From an uncultured Lachnospiraceae bacterium (GTDB lineage: Bacteria > Bacillota > Clostridia > Lachnospirales > Lachnospiraceae), in contig CATLAK010000016.1 of assembly GCA_949878435.1 (NCBI GenBank), positions 1 through 64,000 on the forward strand: a stretch of 64,000 nucleotides of DNA. The letters run 5' to 3'. The notes under the pieces are model-generated. The model was given only the letters and a program-made list of their open reading frames with translations, was not told where the DNA came from and did no database searches. Position numbers and translations under genes: made by a program. Of the stretch, positions 40,271 through 48,769 are shown piece by piece; the stretch's first letter is position 1, and every line of letters starts with the position of its first letter.

Positions 40271-40273
40271 ACA

Positions 40274-42007
40274 ATGAGACGAAAAGAAGAAGATTATTTC
40301 AGTTCAAAAATGTTCCTTGGGCAGTTCTTTCCAGCTTTGATCTCAGCGGCGGCGCTTGCCCTTGGGGATATGGCGGATGCTATCGTGATCGGCAACCGCA
40401 TGGGCGTGACGGGACTGGCGGCAATCAGCCTGACGCTTCCGGTTTTTATGGTCATCAATCTGATCATGCATGGACTTGGCGCAGGCGGTGCGGTCCGGTT
40501 TTCGAGACAGCTTGCACAGGGGCAGGAGAAGGAAGCGCGCAGGGGATTTCAGGGAATCATGACGGCAGCTTTCCTTTTGGGCGTAATCCTCGCCTTACTT
40601 GGGAATCTGCTTATGGAACAACTCCTGGCAATTTTAGGGGCAGGCTCCTCTGAAGCGGAAGTTTATGCGGCGTGCCGCAGTTATGTGAAATTGATCGTCA
40701 CGTTTATTCCTTTGTTCTTTGTCACTTATATTTTGAATTATTACCTGCGCAATGATGACAAAGAAAAACTTGCCAGTTTTGGTTTTACGGCAGGGAATCT
40801 TACGGACATTGCGCTTAATATCGTGTTCGTCCTTTTTCTTCACCAGGGAGTCGTGGGGGCGGCGTGGGCAACCATTATCGGTCTTATGGTCTCGCTGTGC
40901 ATCTATCTTGCAGGAATGGTGAAAAAGAAGGGCGTGCTGTGTCTTTTTCCATGGAAACCGGATTTTCATGGAAGCTTAAAATGTTATCAAACGGGATTTT
41001 CCACTTCTTCCCAATATCTGCTTACGATGCTCTTTCTGCTGCTGGCAAACCGCACCTTGATGAAAATGGGCGGGAGTCTGATGGTGGGCGTGTTTGATAT
41101 GATACAGAATGTGTCCTATTTTATTCTCTATTTATATGAAGGAACCGGGAAGGCAATGCAGCCGTTGGTGAGTACTTATTATGGGGAGAGGAACCGGAAA
41201 GAGTGCAGGAGAGTCTTGTACAAGAGCCTGCGCTTTGGGACGGCGGCAGGAATCATGGTGGGGCTTTTATTGTTTATCTTTGCAGGGCAGGTCTGCGGCA
41301 TTTTCGGTATTCATGACGAATCAAGTCTTAAAGTTGCCGTTTATGCACTGCAGGTCTATGTAAGCGGTACCCTTGCCGCAGGAATCAGTATTCTTCTGGA
41401 AACCTATTATCAATCTGCAGGCAGGGAAAAAAGTGCTTTTGTGCTTGTCCTTCTCAGGGGCACATTGGTTCTTTTGCCTTTGCTCTTTTTATTTTCCAAA
41501 ATGGGAACTTATGGCTTCTGGTGGCTGTTTCCGGCGACGGAGGTATTGTCATTGATTTTGCTGTATCTCTGGCAGCGGCTGTGCCGTGAAAGGGAGACGG
41601 TTTTTGATGAAGAAAAGATTTACTACAGGATCATCAGAAACAGCAGCGAGGATTTGACGCCGCTGCTTTCAGAGATTGGTATCTTCTGTGAAAAATGGGG
41701 AAGTACGGCGCAGCAACAATATTTCATGAATATGGCGGTGGAAGAACTGTGCGTGGCGATTATGAAACATGGGTTTAAGGACGAGCGCGGGTATATTCAG
41801 GTGACGTTGCTTTTAAAGGAAGATGGACTGTTTGAGCTCCATATCCGTGATAATGCCGTTTCTTTCAATCCTTTTGCGCAAGAGGAGAAGGAGACGGAAG
41901 ATCCCTTCGACTTCGACGTCCTTGGAATCAACGTCATTAAAAAGAAAGGAAAAGAATTTTATTACCGGCGGTATCAGGGATTTAATACGCTGGTGGTAAA
42001 AATTTAA
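40274..42007 (+). CDS. MATE transporter fused to degenerate RsbW-like domain (second)
   Basis: A 577-residue fusion: a 12-helix MATE transporter at about residues 1-440 (LGDMADAIVIGNRMGVTGL) and a GHKL-type domain at about 450-577. Compared with the first MATE fusion and the free kinase, key residues have changed: the N-box reads EELCVA (Ala for the Mg-binding Asn) and the G1 box reads RDNAVSFNP (Ala for Gly). The domain may bind partners without phosphorylating them. It lies between the STAS and phosphatase genes with gaps of 3 and 10 bases. The initiating ATG has no strong ribosome site and may depend on coupling to the STAS gene. Confidence 0.9.
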   Translation: MRRKEEDYFSSKMFLGQFFPALISAAALALGDMADAIVIGNRMGVTGLAAISLTLPVFMVINLIMHGLGAGGAVRFSRQLAQGQEKEARRGFQGIMTAAFLLGVILALLGNLLMEQLLAILGAGSSEAEVYAACRSYVKLIVTFIPLFFVTYILNYYLRNDDKEKLASFGFTAGNLTDIALNIVFVLFLHQGVVGAAWATIIGLMVSLCIYLAGMVKKKGVLCLFPWKPDFHGSLKCYQTGFSTSSQYLLTMLFLLLANRTLMKMGGSLMVGVFDMIQNVSYFILYLYEGTGKAMQPLVSTYYGERNRKECRRVLYKSLRFGTAAGIMVGLLLFIFAGQVCGIFGIHDESSLKVAVYALQVYVSGTLAAGISILLETYYQSAGREKSAFVLVLLRGTLVLLPLLFLFSKMGTYGFWWLFPATEVLSLILLYLWQRLCRERETVFDEEKIYYRIIRNSSEDLTPLLSEIGIFCEKWGSTAQQQYFMNMAVEELCVAIMKHGFKDERGYIQVTLLLKEDGLFELHIRDNAVSFNPFAQEEKETEDPFDFDVLGINVIKKKGKEFYYRRYQGFNTLVVKI

Positions 42008-42017
42008 AGGTATCCAT

Positions 42018-43706
42018 ATGAAGAAGGTCCGATGTTCCCTAAGCAGGAAAGTAGCCATGATGATTCTGCTGTTTGCTTTTTTGCTGGCAGCGGCAGCCGC
42101 TTTTGTGAGTTATTATATTTTTTCAAATACGGTAGATAATTATTATAGTCAGGTGACCATGAGTGTGGCAAAAACAGCGGCGGCTGTGGTGGACAAGGAT
42201 CTGACGGCGTATTATACAGAAGCTTTTAAGGAAATCTATCTTGCAGATCCGGCGCCGGAATGGGAGAGCGAGGAAGAGCATGCCGCTTATTTAGCGGAGT
42301 ATGACGCTTTAAAGGGAGAAGATTATCAGCGGCTTTTTGACACATTAAATAGGGTCAAGGAGGCAAATTCCGTATTATCGCTCTATATTGTCTATATGGA
42401 CCAGCAGTCAAAGACCTGCGTTTATATTGTGGATGCAGATACATCAAAATGGGCGTGCCCTGCCGGCACATGGGATATCGTGTACGAGCAGAATTATGAG
42501 GCGCTGGCGCACCCGGAAGGCGGATTCCCTGCCTATATCACGGACACCGATGCGTTTGGCTGGCTCTGTTCCGCCGGTGCGCCGATTTTTGATGAGGGGG
42601 GAAATGTGATTGCCCATGCCATGGTAGATATTTCCATGGAAGCGGTGATGAAGGAGAGATATGCCTATCTTTTAAAACTGGTGGTACTGCTGGCTGTGCT
42701 CACCGTAATCCTGACCCTTTTTGTCATCTACTGGATGAACAGGGCGGTGGTGAGACCCATCGACATGCTTACTTTTTCGGCATCCCAGTACGTGCAGAAA
42801 AAAGCGGAAGGATCAAAGGAAGGAGAAATCCTTGTATTTGACAAACTTAAGATACGGACGGGGGATGAAATAGAGAATCTTTTCGATGCGTTTCACCAGA
42901 TGGAAGAGGATATCAATCAATACATTGAAGATATCACTTTTGTGACGGCGGAAAAAGAACGCATCGGCGCAGAACTGAACGTTGCCACCCAGATTCAGGC
43001 GGATATGCTGCCCCGGATCTTTCCGCCCTTCCCTGACAGAAAAGAATTCGATATCTTTGCCTCTATGCACCCGGCGAAGGAAGTGGGGGGAGACTTCTAT
43101 GATTTCTTTCTGGTAGACGAGGACCATCTGGCACTGGTGATCGCTGACGTGTCCGGTAAGGGCGTTCCTGCGGCACTGTTCATGGTTATAACAAAGACGC
43201 TGATCAAGAACCAGATGATGATGGGAACCTCGCCTAAGGCTGCTTTGGAGGCGGTCAACAATCAGCTGTGTGAAAACAATGAGGCGGAAATGTTCGTTAC
43301 CGTGTGGCTGGGCGTATATGAAATTTCCACAGGCAAAGTGAGGGCGGCGAATGCCGGGCACGAATATCCTGCAATCAGGCGAAAGGGAGGCAGCTTTGAA
43401 TTATTTAAGGAGCCTCATGGATTCGTACTGGCAGGGATGGAAAATGCCCGTTACAGGGAATATGAATTTGAACTGCATGCCGGGGATACACTATTTGTCT
43501 ATACAGACGGCGTGCCGGAGGCGACGGATGCGGTTCAGACCTTGTTTGGCACAGGGCGTATGATGGAGGCGTTAAACAAAGCGCCGGATGCAAATCCTAA
43601 GAATCTGATCGAAGGGGTCAAGAACGACATCGACCGGTTTGTAGGAGAAGCAATGCAGTTTGACGATATCACCATGCTGGCGGTGCAGGTTTTGGATCAA
43701 GAATGA
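42018..43706 (+). CDS. Membrane SpoIIE-type PP2C phosphatase with sensor and HAMP
   Basis: A 562-residue membrane phosphatase. Helix 1 is at about residues 14-36 and helix 2 at about 217-238, with an extracytoplasmic sensor region of about 180 residues between them. A HAMP linker follows (about 240-310), then the PP2C/SpoIIE domain at about 330-560 with the metal-binding motifs GGDFYD, DVSGKG and FDDITM. It should dephosphorylate the STAS protein when its outer domain senses a signal, the RsbU/SpoIIE role. The signal is unknown; the NRPS product or cell-envelope state would be candidates. It is 15 bases ahead of the free kinase gene. Confidence 0.92.
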   Translation: MKKVRCSLSRKVAMMILLFAFLLAAAAAFVSYYIFSNTVDNYYSQVTMSVAKTAAAVVDKDLTAYYTEAFKEIYLADPAPEWESEEEHAAYLAEYDALKGEDYQRLFDTLNRVKEANSVLSLYIVYMDQQSKTCVYIVDADTSKWACPAGTWDIVYEQNYEALAHPEGGFPAYITDTDAFGWLCSAGAPIFDEGGNVIAHAMVDISMEAVMKERYAYLLKLVVLLAVLTVILTLFVIYWMNRAVVRPIDMLTFSASQYVQKKAEGSKEGEILVFDKLKIRTGDEIENLFDAFHQMEEDINQYIEDITFVTAEKERIGAELNVATQIQADMLPRIFPPFPDRKEFDIFASMHPAKEVGGDFYDFFLVDEDHLALVIADVSGKGVPAALFMVITKTLIKNQMMMGTSPKAALEAVNNQLCENNEAEMFVTVWLGVYEISTGKVRAANAGHEYPAIRRKGGSFELFKEPHGFVLAGMENARYREYEFELHAGDTLFVYTDGVPEATDAVQTLFGTGRMMEALNKAPDANPKNLIEGVKNDIDRFVGEAMQFDDITMLAVQVLDQE

Positions 43707-43721
43707 AAGGCGCTGGAAAAT

Positions 43722-44129
43722 ATGAAAGAATTGAAATTACGGGCAGAGGCAAAGGAGCTTGAAAAGGTGCAGGCGTTTGTCCGCGGAGAGATGGAAGCTG
43801 CAAATTGCCCTCTTAAGGCGGTATCCCAAGTGGAAATCGCGGTGGAGGAAATTTATGTCAATATTGCTCATTATGCTTATCCTTCCAGTGATGGAGAGGT
43901 GACAATCCGCTGTGCGGTCAGCAGGGAAGAGGGGAAGGTCCTCATTCAGTTTCTGGATAAAGGGATCCCTTTTGATCCTCTTGCAAAGGAAGACGCAGAC
44001 ACATCGCTGCCTGCGAGGGAGCGTCCCATAGGGGGGTTAGGCATCCTGATGGTAAAGAAGATGATGGATGAAGTGACTTATCGCTGCGAAGACGGAAAAA
44101 ATATACTTTCTATGGTCAAGAATTTGTGA
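43722..44129 (+). CDS. RsbW-like anti-sigma serine kinase
   Basis: A 135-residue cytoplasmic GHKL ATPase. Motifs are intact: N-box VEEIYVN, G1 box LDKGIPFDP and G2 box GGLGILMVKK. In known systems this kinase holds a sigma factor and phosphorylates its STAS antagonist. No sigma factor is encoded in this window, so its target may be elsewhere or may not be a sigma factor. With the STAS and SpoIIE genes next to it, it completes a partner-switching set. Confidence 0.9.
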   Translation: MKELKLRAEAKELEKVQAFVRGEMEAANCPLKAVSQVEIAVEEIYVNIAHYAYPSSDGEVTIRCAVSREEGKVLIQFLDKGIPFDPLAKEDADTSLPARERPIGGLGILMVKKMMDEVTYRCEDGKNILSMVKNL

Positions 44130-44150
44130 CGCTTCGGAATGGAGGAAAAG

Positions 44151-44945
44151 ATGAAAAAGAGGATTGTGTATATTGGGATTGATCTTTTTTATCCGGCGCT
44201 TCTGGAATTGTCCAGGTTGTGTGAGGTGGGGCAGATTGTAACATGCAGTACCGATAATGTGACGGAGTTCAACGTAAAAGTCTGTAGTTTTGCGTCGGAG
44301 CATAAGATCCCTTTAAAGATTGGGAAGATAAAAGAGAAGGATTTGGATGATTGGAAAAAAGCAGGGTTTGACCTGGCTGTCTGCGGGGGATATTATCACC
44401 GCATTCCGGTAAGGAGCGGGGAGGAGTTTCCCATGGTCAATATCCATCCGTCCCTTCTGCCAAAGGGGCGGGGGGCATGGCCTATGCCCATAGCCATTTT
44501 AAAAGGCGAGACCAAAAGCGGCATCACCGTACATAAAGTTGCAAAGGGATTTGACGAAGGAGATATTTTACTGCAAAAGGAGGTTCCGGTATACGGAACA
44601 GACAATCTGGAAACACTTACTTTGCGGCTGCATCAGACGCTGCCGGAACTCATGGAACGTCTGGTACGGGATTTTGACCGGCTCTGGAATAAGGCGAAGG
44701 TGCAGGGGGAGGGAGAATACCTGAAGATGCCAGAAGAAAAGGACTATACAATCACTGACAGGATGAATTGTAAGGAAGCGGATCTGATTCTGCGCGCCTT
44801 TTGGGGATATGAATGTATTTATACAAATGGGCATGAAAAAGTTGAATTGATTTGTGGACAGATTCGCCGGGAAGGAACCTCCGGCATTTTTACTTTTCCG
44901 CTTAAAGACGGCGAAATTATAGCAGACAAGGTAAGAAAATTATGA
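44151..44945 (+). CDS. Formyltransferase-family protein
   Basis: A 264-residue protein with the N10-formyl-THF formyltransferase fold (methionyl-tRNA/UDP-sugar formyltransferase type). The start at 44151 (MKKRIVYIGIDL) has GGAGG 6 bases upstream. Motifs: VNIHPSLLPKGRGAWP (Asn and His), SGITVHKV and FDEGDILLQ (Asp). At this length it lacks a full tRNA-binding C-terminal domain, so a small-molecule or peptide amine is more likely the substrate than tRNA. Its place in the NRPS operon suggests formylation of a precursor or product; this is inference. It overlaps the next gene by 4 bases (ATGA). Confidence 0.85.
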   Translation: MKKRIVYIGIDLFYPALLELSRLCEVGQIVTCSTDNVTEFNVKVCSFASEHKIPLKIGKIKEKDLDDWKKAGFDLAVCGGYYHRIPVRSGEEFPMVNIHPSLLPKGRGAWPMPIAILKGETKSGITVHKVAKGFDEGDILLQKEVPVYGTDNLETLTLRLHQTLPELMERLVRDFDRLWNKAKVQGEGEYLKMPEEKDYTITDRMNCKEADLILRAFWGYECIYTNGHEKVELICGQIRREGTSGIFTFPLKDGEIIADKVRKL

Positions 44946-45817
44946 TACAGTTAAAGGAACCTGAGCTTACCATGAAACGCCAGGTGGACAAAATAAGAAA
45001 AGAATACGGGCACAAGGCGGCATCCCATGCATTTGCCTCTCTTTATATCTGGAAGAAGGAAATGGGGCTGCAAATTCATATGGATGAGCAGGCTTTCACG
45101 GTAAAATTCGGACTGCGGGGAGAACATGCCTGGTTTTTTCCGTGCGGAGAGACGAAGGCAGTTAAGCGTTTGGTAAAAGAGGTTCTTGCAGAAGATGAGG
45201 AAGCTGTGTTCTACTATATGAGGGAGCAGGACCGGGATCTCTTAGAGCAGGATTTCCCGGGGCAATTTTCAATCCGGGAATGTGAGAATGACACGGAATA
45301 TCTGTATGACAGACGGCAGCAGCAGGAGCTTAAAGGAAAGAAATTTTCTGGTCAGCGGAATCATATCAACCGCATAAAGATCGATTACAGGCTGGACGCA
45401 AAGAAGCTGGATGCATATGTTTTGCGGGATGTATTGGAGGTGAACCGGTTTTGGGAAAGGCGTTCTAAAGAAGAAGCCGGACTTAAGGATGAACAGGCGG
45501 GACATCTTCTGCTTACCAATAGCGGACAATTGGATGTAACAGGTGTTCTGGTGAGGGTGGATGATGAACCTTTTGCCATCGCGGCAGGATATCCTTTGAG
45601 CGAAGATACGTTTGACCTTGCACTGGTAAAGCAGGTAAAGTGTCTGACAGGTTTATCTGTTTACACCAGAAATCAGCTGATCCAGTTATTGCCGCAGCAG
45701 TATAGGTGGCTCAATGCAGAAGAGGATTTAGGGGTGGAGGGGCTGCGTACCATGAAAAGGCAGATGCGTCCCGCAGATTATGTAAAGATGTATCAGGGAT
45801 TTTTGAATAAAAATTAG
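44942..45817 (+). CDS. DUF2156 (LPG-synthase C-terminal-like) transferase
   Basis: A 291-residue protein of the DUF2156 family, which has two GNAT-like folds as in the C-terminal domain of phosphatidylglycerol lysyltransferase. Family marks: EYLYDRRQQQELKGKKF, QRNHINRIK and LNAEEDLGVEGLRTMK. Substrates of stand-alone members are mostly unknown; relatives transfer aminoacyl groups from tRNA. It is translationally coupled to the formyltransferase (ATGA overlap), so the two could act on one molecule. Confidence 0.85.
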   Translation: MIQLKEPELTMKRQVDKIRKEYGHKAASHAFASLYIWKKEMGLQIHMDEQAFTVKFGLRGEHAWFFPCGETKAVKRLVKEVLAEDEEAVFYYMREQDRDLLEQDFPGQFSIRECENDTEYLYDRRQQQELKGKKFSGQRNHINRIKIDYRLDAKKLDAYVLRDVLEVNRFWERRSKEEAGLKDEQAGHLLLTNSGQLDVTGVLVRVDDEPFAIAAGYPLSEDTFDLALVKQVKCLTGLSVYTRNQLIQLLPQQYRWLNAEEDLGVEGLRTMKRQMRPADYVKMYQGFLNKN

Positions 45818-45833
45818 GAAAGAAGGCAGGGAA

Positions 45834-46397
45834 ATGGAAGAAACATTCTTAAGAGAAATTAAGGAACAAGCACGAGGGGCAGCCTGTGAATTGATTGGCA
45901 AGGCACATCTGGAGAAGGGAGATATCCTGGTGGTGGGGTGTTCTTCCAGCGAGGTGACGGGAGAGAGGATAGGGACTTCTTCCAGCTTAGAGACGGCGGA
46001 AGCGGTATTTGAGGGTATCTATGATGCCGTCAGGGAAAACGGTCTTTATCTTGCCGCGCAGTGCTGCGAACATTTAAACAGGGCGGTCATCATTGAAAAG
46101 GAGCTTGCCAAAAGAGAGCGGCTGCCTATCGTCAATGTGGTTCCTCAGCCCAAGGCAGGAGGATCTTTCGGGACTATGGCTTACAAGCGGTTTTCCCATC
46201 CTGCGGCAGTGGAGCATATCAGGGCGCAGGCGGGAATGGATATCGGCGATACGCTGATCGGCATGCACCTTGCGGAAGTGGCGGTTCCGGTCCGATTATC
46301 TGTCAAGGAGATTGGACAGGCGCATCTGGTTTGTGCCAGGACAAGAGGGAAATTTATTGGCGGCGAGAGAGCCGTTTATGATCAGGAAATGTTGTAG
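45834..46397 (+). CDS. TIGR01440/YwlG-family protein
   Basis: A 187-residue protein of the DUF436/UPF0340 family (B. subtilis YwlG). Marks: VVGCSSSEVTGERIGTSSS, AAQCCEHLNRA and VNVVPQPKAGGSFG. The family has no firmly known function. A ribosome site GAAAGAAGGCAGGG precedes the ATG, and the gene is 16 bases after the DUF2156 gene. It may be a housekeeping gene reached by read-through. Confidence 0.9.
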   Translation: MEETFLREIKEQARGAACELIGKAHLEKGDILVVGCSSSEVTGERIGTSSSLETAEAVFEGIYDAVRENGLYLAAQCCEHLNRAVIIEKELAKRERLPIVNVVPQPKAGGSFGTMAYKRFSHPAAVEHIRAQAGMDIGDTLIGMHLAEVAVPVRLSVKEIGQAHLVCARTRGKFIGGERAVYDQEML

Positions 46398-46429
46398 AGA
46401 CAGAAACCTGGGAGAAAAAGGAGGGGACC

Positions 46430-47560
46430 ATGGAAAACGAAAGTCAAAGCTATGGACAGGGAGATGGCGGGGAGAACCTGTATGGATATACGGGAAACCC
46501 CTTTGAGCAGATGGATTACGGTCTATGTAAGAGGTGCAGGCGCAGAACCATAGACAGGAGTGAGAATCCTGCTTCAGAATTATGTAAGGAGTGCAGGGAA
46601 GAACTGATTAAATTAAAGATACCGCCAGTGTTCTATTTATTTGCGGCGATTACCCTTTTCCTCATGGTGTTCACGATTCTGCCTTCTATGCGAGGATTTG
46701 TAAATGTCTTTTCCTACAAAAACGCGGAGGAGACCTCGGAGGAAGGGTTCGTAATAACAATCATGGATAATCTGGTCTCCATTCTGGATGAAAATCCTGA
46801 CAATATAGATGTGGCGATAGAACTTACAGACGTGGCGATGCGGTACAGTTATTATGAATATGCCGCCTACGCCATAGAAAACTTTTTAGTAGGACAAGAA
46901 GTGCCTGATAAGGCATATTACCGGATCAACGGATACATAGATGAACTCAATACCTATTATGACACCCTTGAGTTAAGCGACAGTATCTGGCAGGAGCTGG
47001 CTGACGAATGGGAAGATGAGGAGGATGTCTCCGTCATACTGAGTGCTTATCGGGAAAAGCTTTCGGCGTACTTAGGGGATGAGGACTATGACCAGGCATT
47101 GCTTTATTATTATCTGGGGAGTACCACAGAGGACGCAGAGAGCAGTATCGCATATCTGGAGGAATGTGTGGCGATTAATCCCTGTTATTATGAAGCCCAG
47201 GCGCAGATTGCCGTTTACCGCCGCAGGCAGGGAGATCTTGATAAGGCAAGGGAAATCTTAGAGGCGGTCTATGCCACGAATAAAGAGGACTATTCCATCC
47301 TGCGGGCTTACGCCACGCTGGAACTTGCCCAGGGAAACGTAAAGGACAGCATGGATTATGCACGGAGGGCTTACGAGGCATACCCGGAGGGTAATTTCGT
47401 GGTGGATACCTACGCGGTCGCACTGGCGGCGAACGACAGGTTAGAGGAAGCGTGGGAGCTGGTGGAAGAATATGAAGACGAAGGATATGAATTTGACGAC
47501 GACCTTTATGACTTCCTTGACGGAAAGATAACGCTGGAAGACTATTATATAGGGGAATAG
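46430..47560 (+). CDS. Membrane-anchored TPR protein with zinc-ribbon N terminus
   Basis: A 376-residue protein. An N-terminal zinc-ribbon-like part (LCKRCRRR...LCKECREE) at about residues 27-60 precedes one membrane helix (about 66-88). The outer or periplasm-facing part is acidic and made of helical TPR-type repeats (for example YYEAQAQIAVYRRRQGDLDKA). AAAGGAGGGGACC precedes the ATG. It probably acts as a scaffold; it lies 12 bases before the HExxH membrane protein and may work with it. Confidence 0.75.
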   Translation: MENESQSYGQGDGGENLYGYTGNPFEQMDYGLCKRCRRRTIDRSENPASELCKECREELIKLKIPPVFYLFAAITLFLMVFTILPSMRGFVNVFSYKNAEETSEEGFVITIMDNLVSILDENPDNIDVAIELTDVAMRYSYYEYAAYAIENFLVGQEVPDKAYYRINGYIDELNTYYDTLELSDSIWQELADEWEDEEDVSVILSAYREKLSAYLGDEDYDQALLYYYLGSTTEDAESSIAYLEECVAINPCYYEAQAQIAVYRRRQGDLDKAREILEAVYATNKEDYSILRAYATLELAQGNVKDSMDYARRAYEAYPEGNFVVDTYAVALAANDRLEEAWELVEEYEDEGYEFDDDLYDFLDGKITLEDYYIGE

Positions 47561-47572
47561 GAGGCGATAAAG

Positions 47573-48130
47573 ATGATTATACCGGGGATATTAATATCGA
47601 TTGTAACTTTTCCGGGGGTTGCCGTGCATGAGCTGGCACACCAGATCTGCTGCAGGATCTGCAGGATACCGGTCTATGAGGTGAAATACTTTCAGGTGAG
47701 CAATCCCTGCGGTTACGTCCTGCATGAAGCCACTTCCAACCCATGGAAAAATCTGCTTACAAGTTTAGGTCCGTTCTTTTTTAATACCATCCTTGGCATG
47801 CTGATCACGCTGCCTGCCTATGCCAATGTATTTGACTACAACTATGTTGGCGGCACGCTGGGTCCTTATGTCACTGTAAGCAGCTGGCTGCTCTATTGGC
47901 TGGGCGTATCGATTCTGATGCATGCCTTTCCCAGCACAGGGGATGCCCAGGCGCTGGTGGCGAGCGTGCTTAAAAATAAAGAAGTCGGGGTGTTTGCGAA
48001 AATCGTGACGGCGCCCTTTATCGGTCTGATTTATTTAGGGGCAATCGGCTCTATGGTCTGGCTGGATTTGCTTTATGGTGTGGGAATGTCGGTGGTGCTT
48101 CCCAAGCTGCTTGGTGCGCTGTTATTTTAA
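47573..48130 (+). CDS. HExxH integral membrane metalloprotease-like protein
   Basis: A 185-residue protein with several hydrophobic segments and the zinc-protease motif VHELAHQI at about residues 18-25, inside the first hydrophobic segment, as in M50/DUF3267-type proteins. A later NPWKNLLTSLGPFFFN segment resembles the second conserved region. It could cleave a membrane partner such as the TPR protein, but no substrate is known. The stop is 13 bases before the response regulator. Confidence 0.75.
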   Translation: MIIPGILISIVTFPGVAVHELAHQICCRICRIPVYEVKYFQVSNPCGYVLHEATSNPWKNLLTSLGPFFFNTILGMLITLPAYANVFDYNYVGGTLGPYVTVSSWLLYWLGVSILMHAFPSTGDAQALVASVLKNKEVGVFAKIVTAPFIGLIYLGAIGSMVWLDLLYGVGMSVVLPKLLGALLF

Positions 48131-48143
48131 GGAGAGGGACTTC

Positions 48144-48650
48144 ATGCTGAAGCTGATTTTGGTGGATGACGAGTGGATCATATTGAAGGGATTAGAGACA
48201 ACCTATGATTGGGGAAGCATGGGGTGTGAGGTCGCGGGCACTGCGACCAGTGCAGAGGCGGCTTTGGAATTGATTAAAGAAAAGCAGCCGGATGTGGTGA
48301 TCACAGATATCCAGATGCAGGAGATGAGTGGATTGGCGCTTCTTGAGAAAGGGAAACAAATCAAGGAAGATCTCCAATTCATTATTATGAGCGCTTACAG
48401 GGATTTTGAATATGCGCGCATTGCCTGTGAAAGGGGAGCGTTCTCCTATCTGCTCAAGCCCATAGAGGAAGAAAAGCTGGAGCAGGTGATGGGGGAACTT
48501 CAAAAGAAGATAAGCAAAGAAACGGCGCTGCAAAAGGAACATGAGAACTGGCGCCAGCTTTTGCTGGAGGAAAATATAGGATTGTCCGGCATCCTTTTGC
48601 AGAAGAAGAATCGGCAGTTGAAACATATAGCCTCTCCAGCAGAATTTTAA
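48144..48650 (+). pseudogene. AraC-type response regulator cut after receiver
   Basis: Starts at the ATG at 48144 (MLKLILVDDEWIILKGL; GGAGAGGGAC upstream). The receiver is intact to about residue 120 (phospho-Asp in VVITDIQM, Lys in LLKPIEEEK) and looks like a YesN-type regulator, which normally continues for several hundred residues to an AraC HTH. Here the frame ends at 168 residues. From about 48617 the DNA reads, in another frame, as the sensor part of the following kinase. A deletion appears to have removed the regulator's output domain and the kinase's N terminus. Confidence 0.75.
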
Positions 48651-48769
48651 ATAGCTATGTAGAGGAGGGTTTTTCTAAAATTGAATCAGAAACAGAGAGC
48701 TTTGTTTTTGATTCTGTCATTCAGCGTTCGCTGGAGCCCACACCGCTTACCTATCTGGAAGAGAGCCGG

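Noticed and set aside
39971..44129. Sigma factor gene expected with STAS/RsbW/SpoIIE
   Set aside because: No frame in this stretch or nearby shows sigma-70 region 2 or 4 sequence.
44151..44945. Methionyl-tRNA formyltransferase (fmt)
   Set aside because: It is short for fmt, lacks a recognisable tRNA-binding C-terminal domain and lies outside the usual def-fmt context, so only the family is called.
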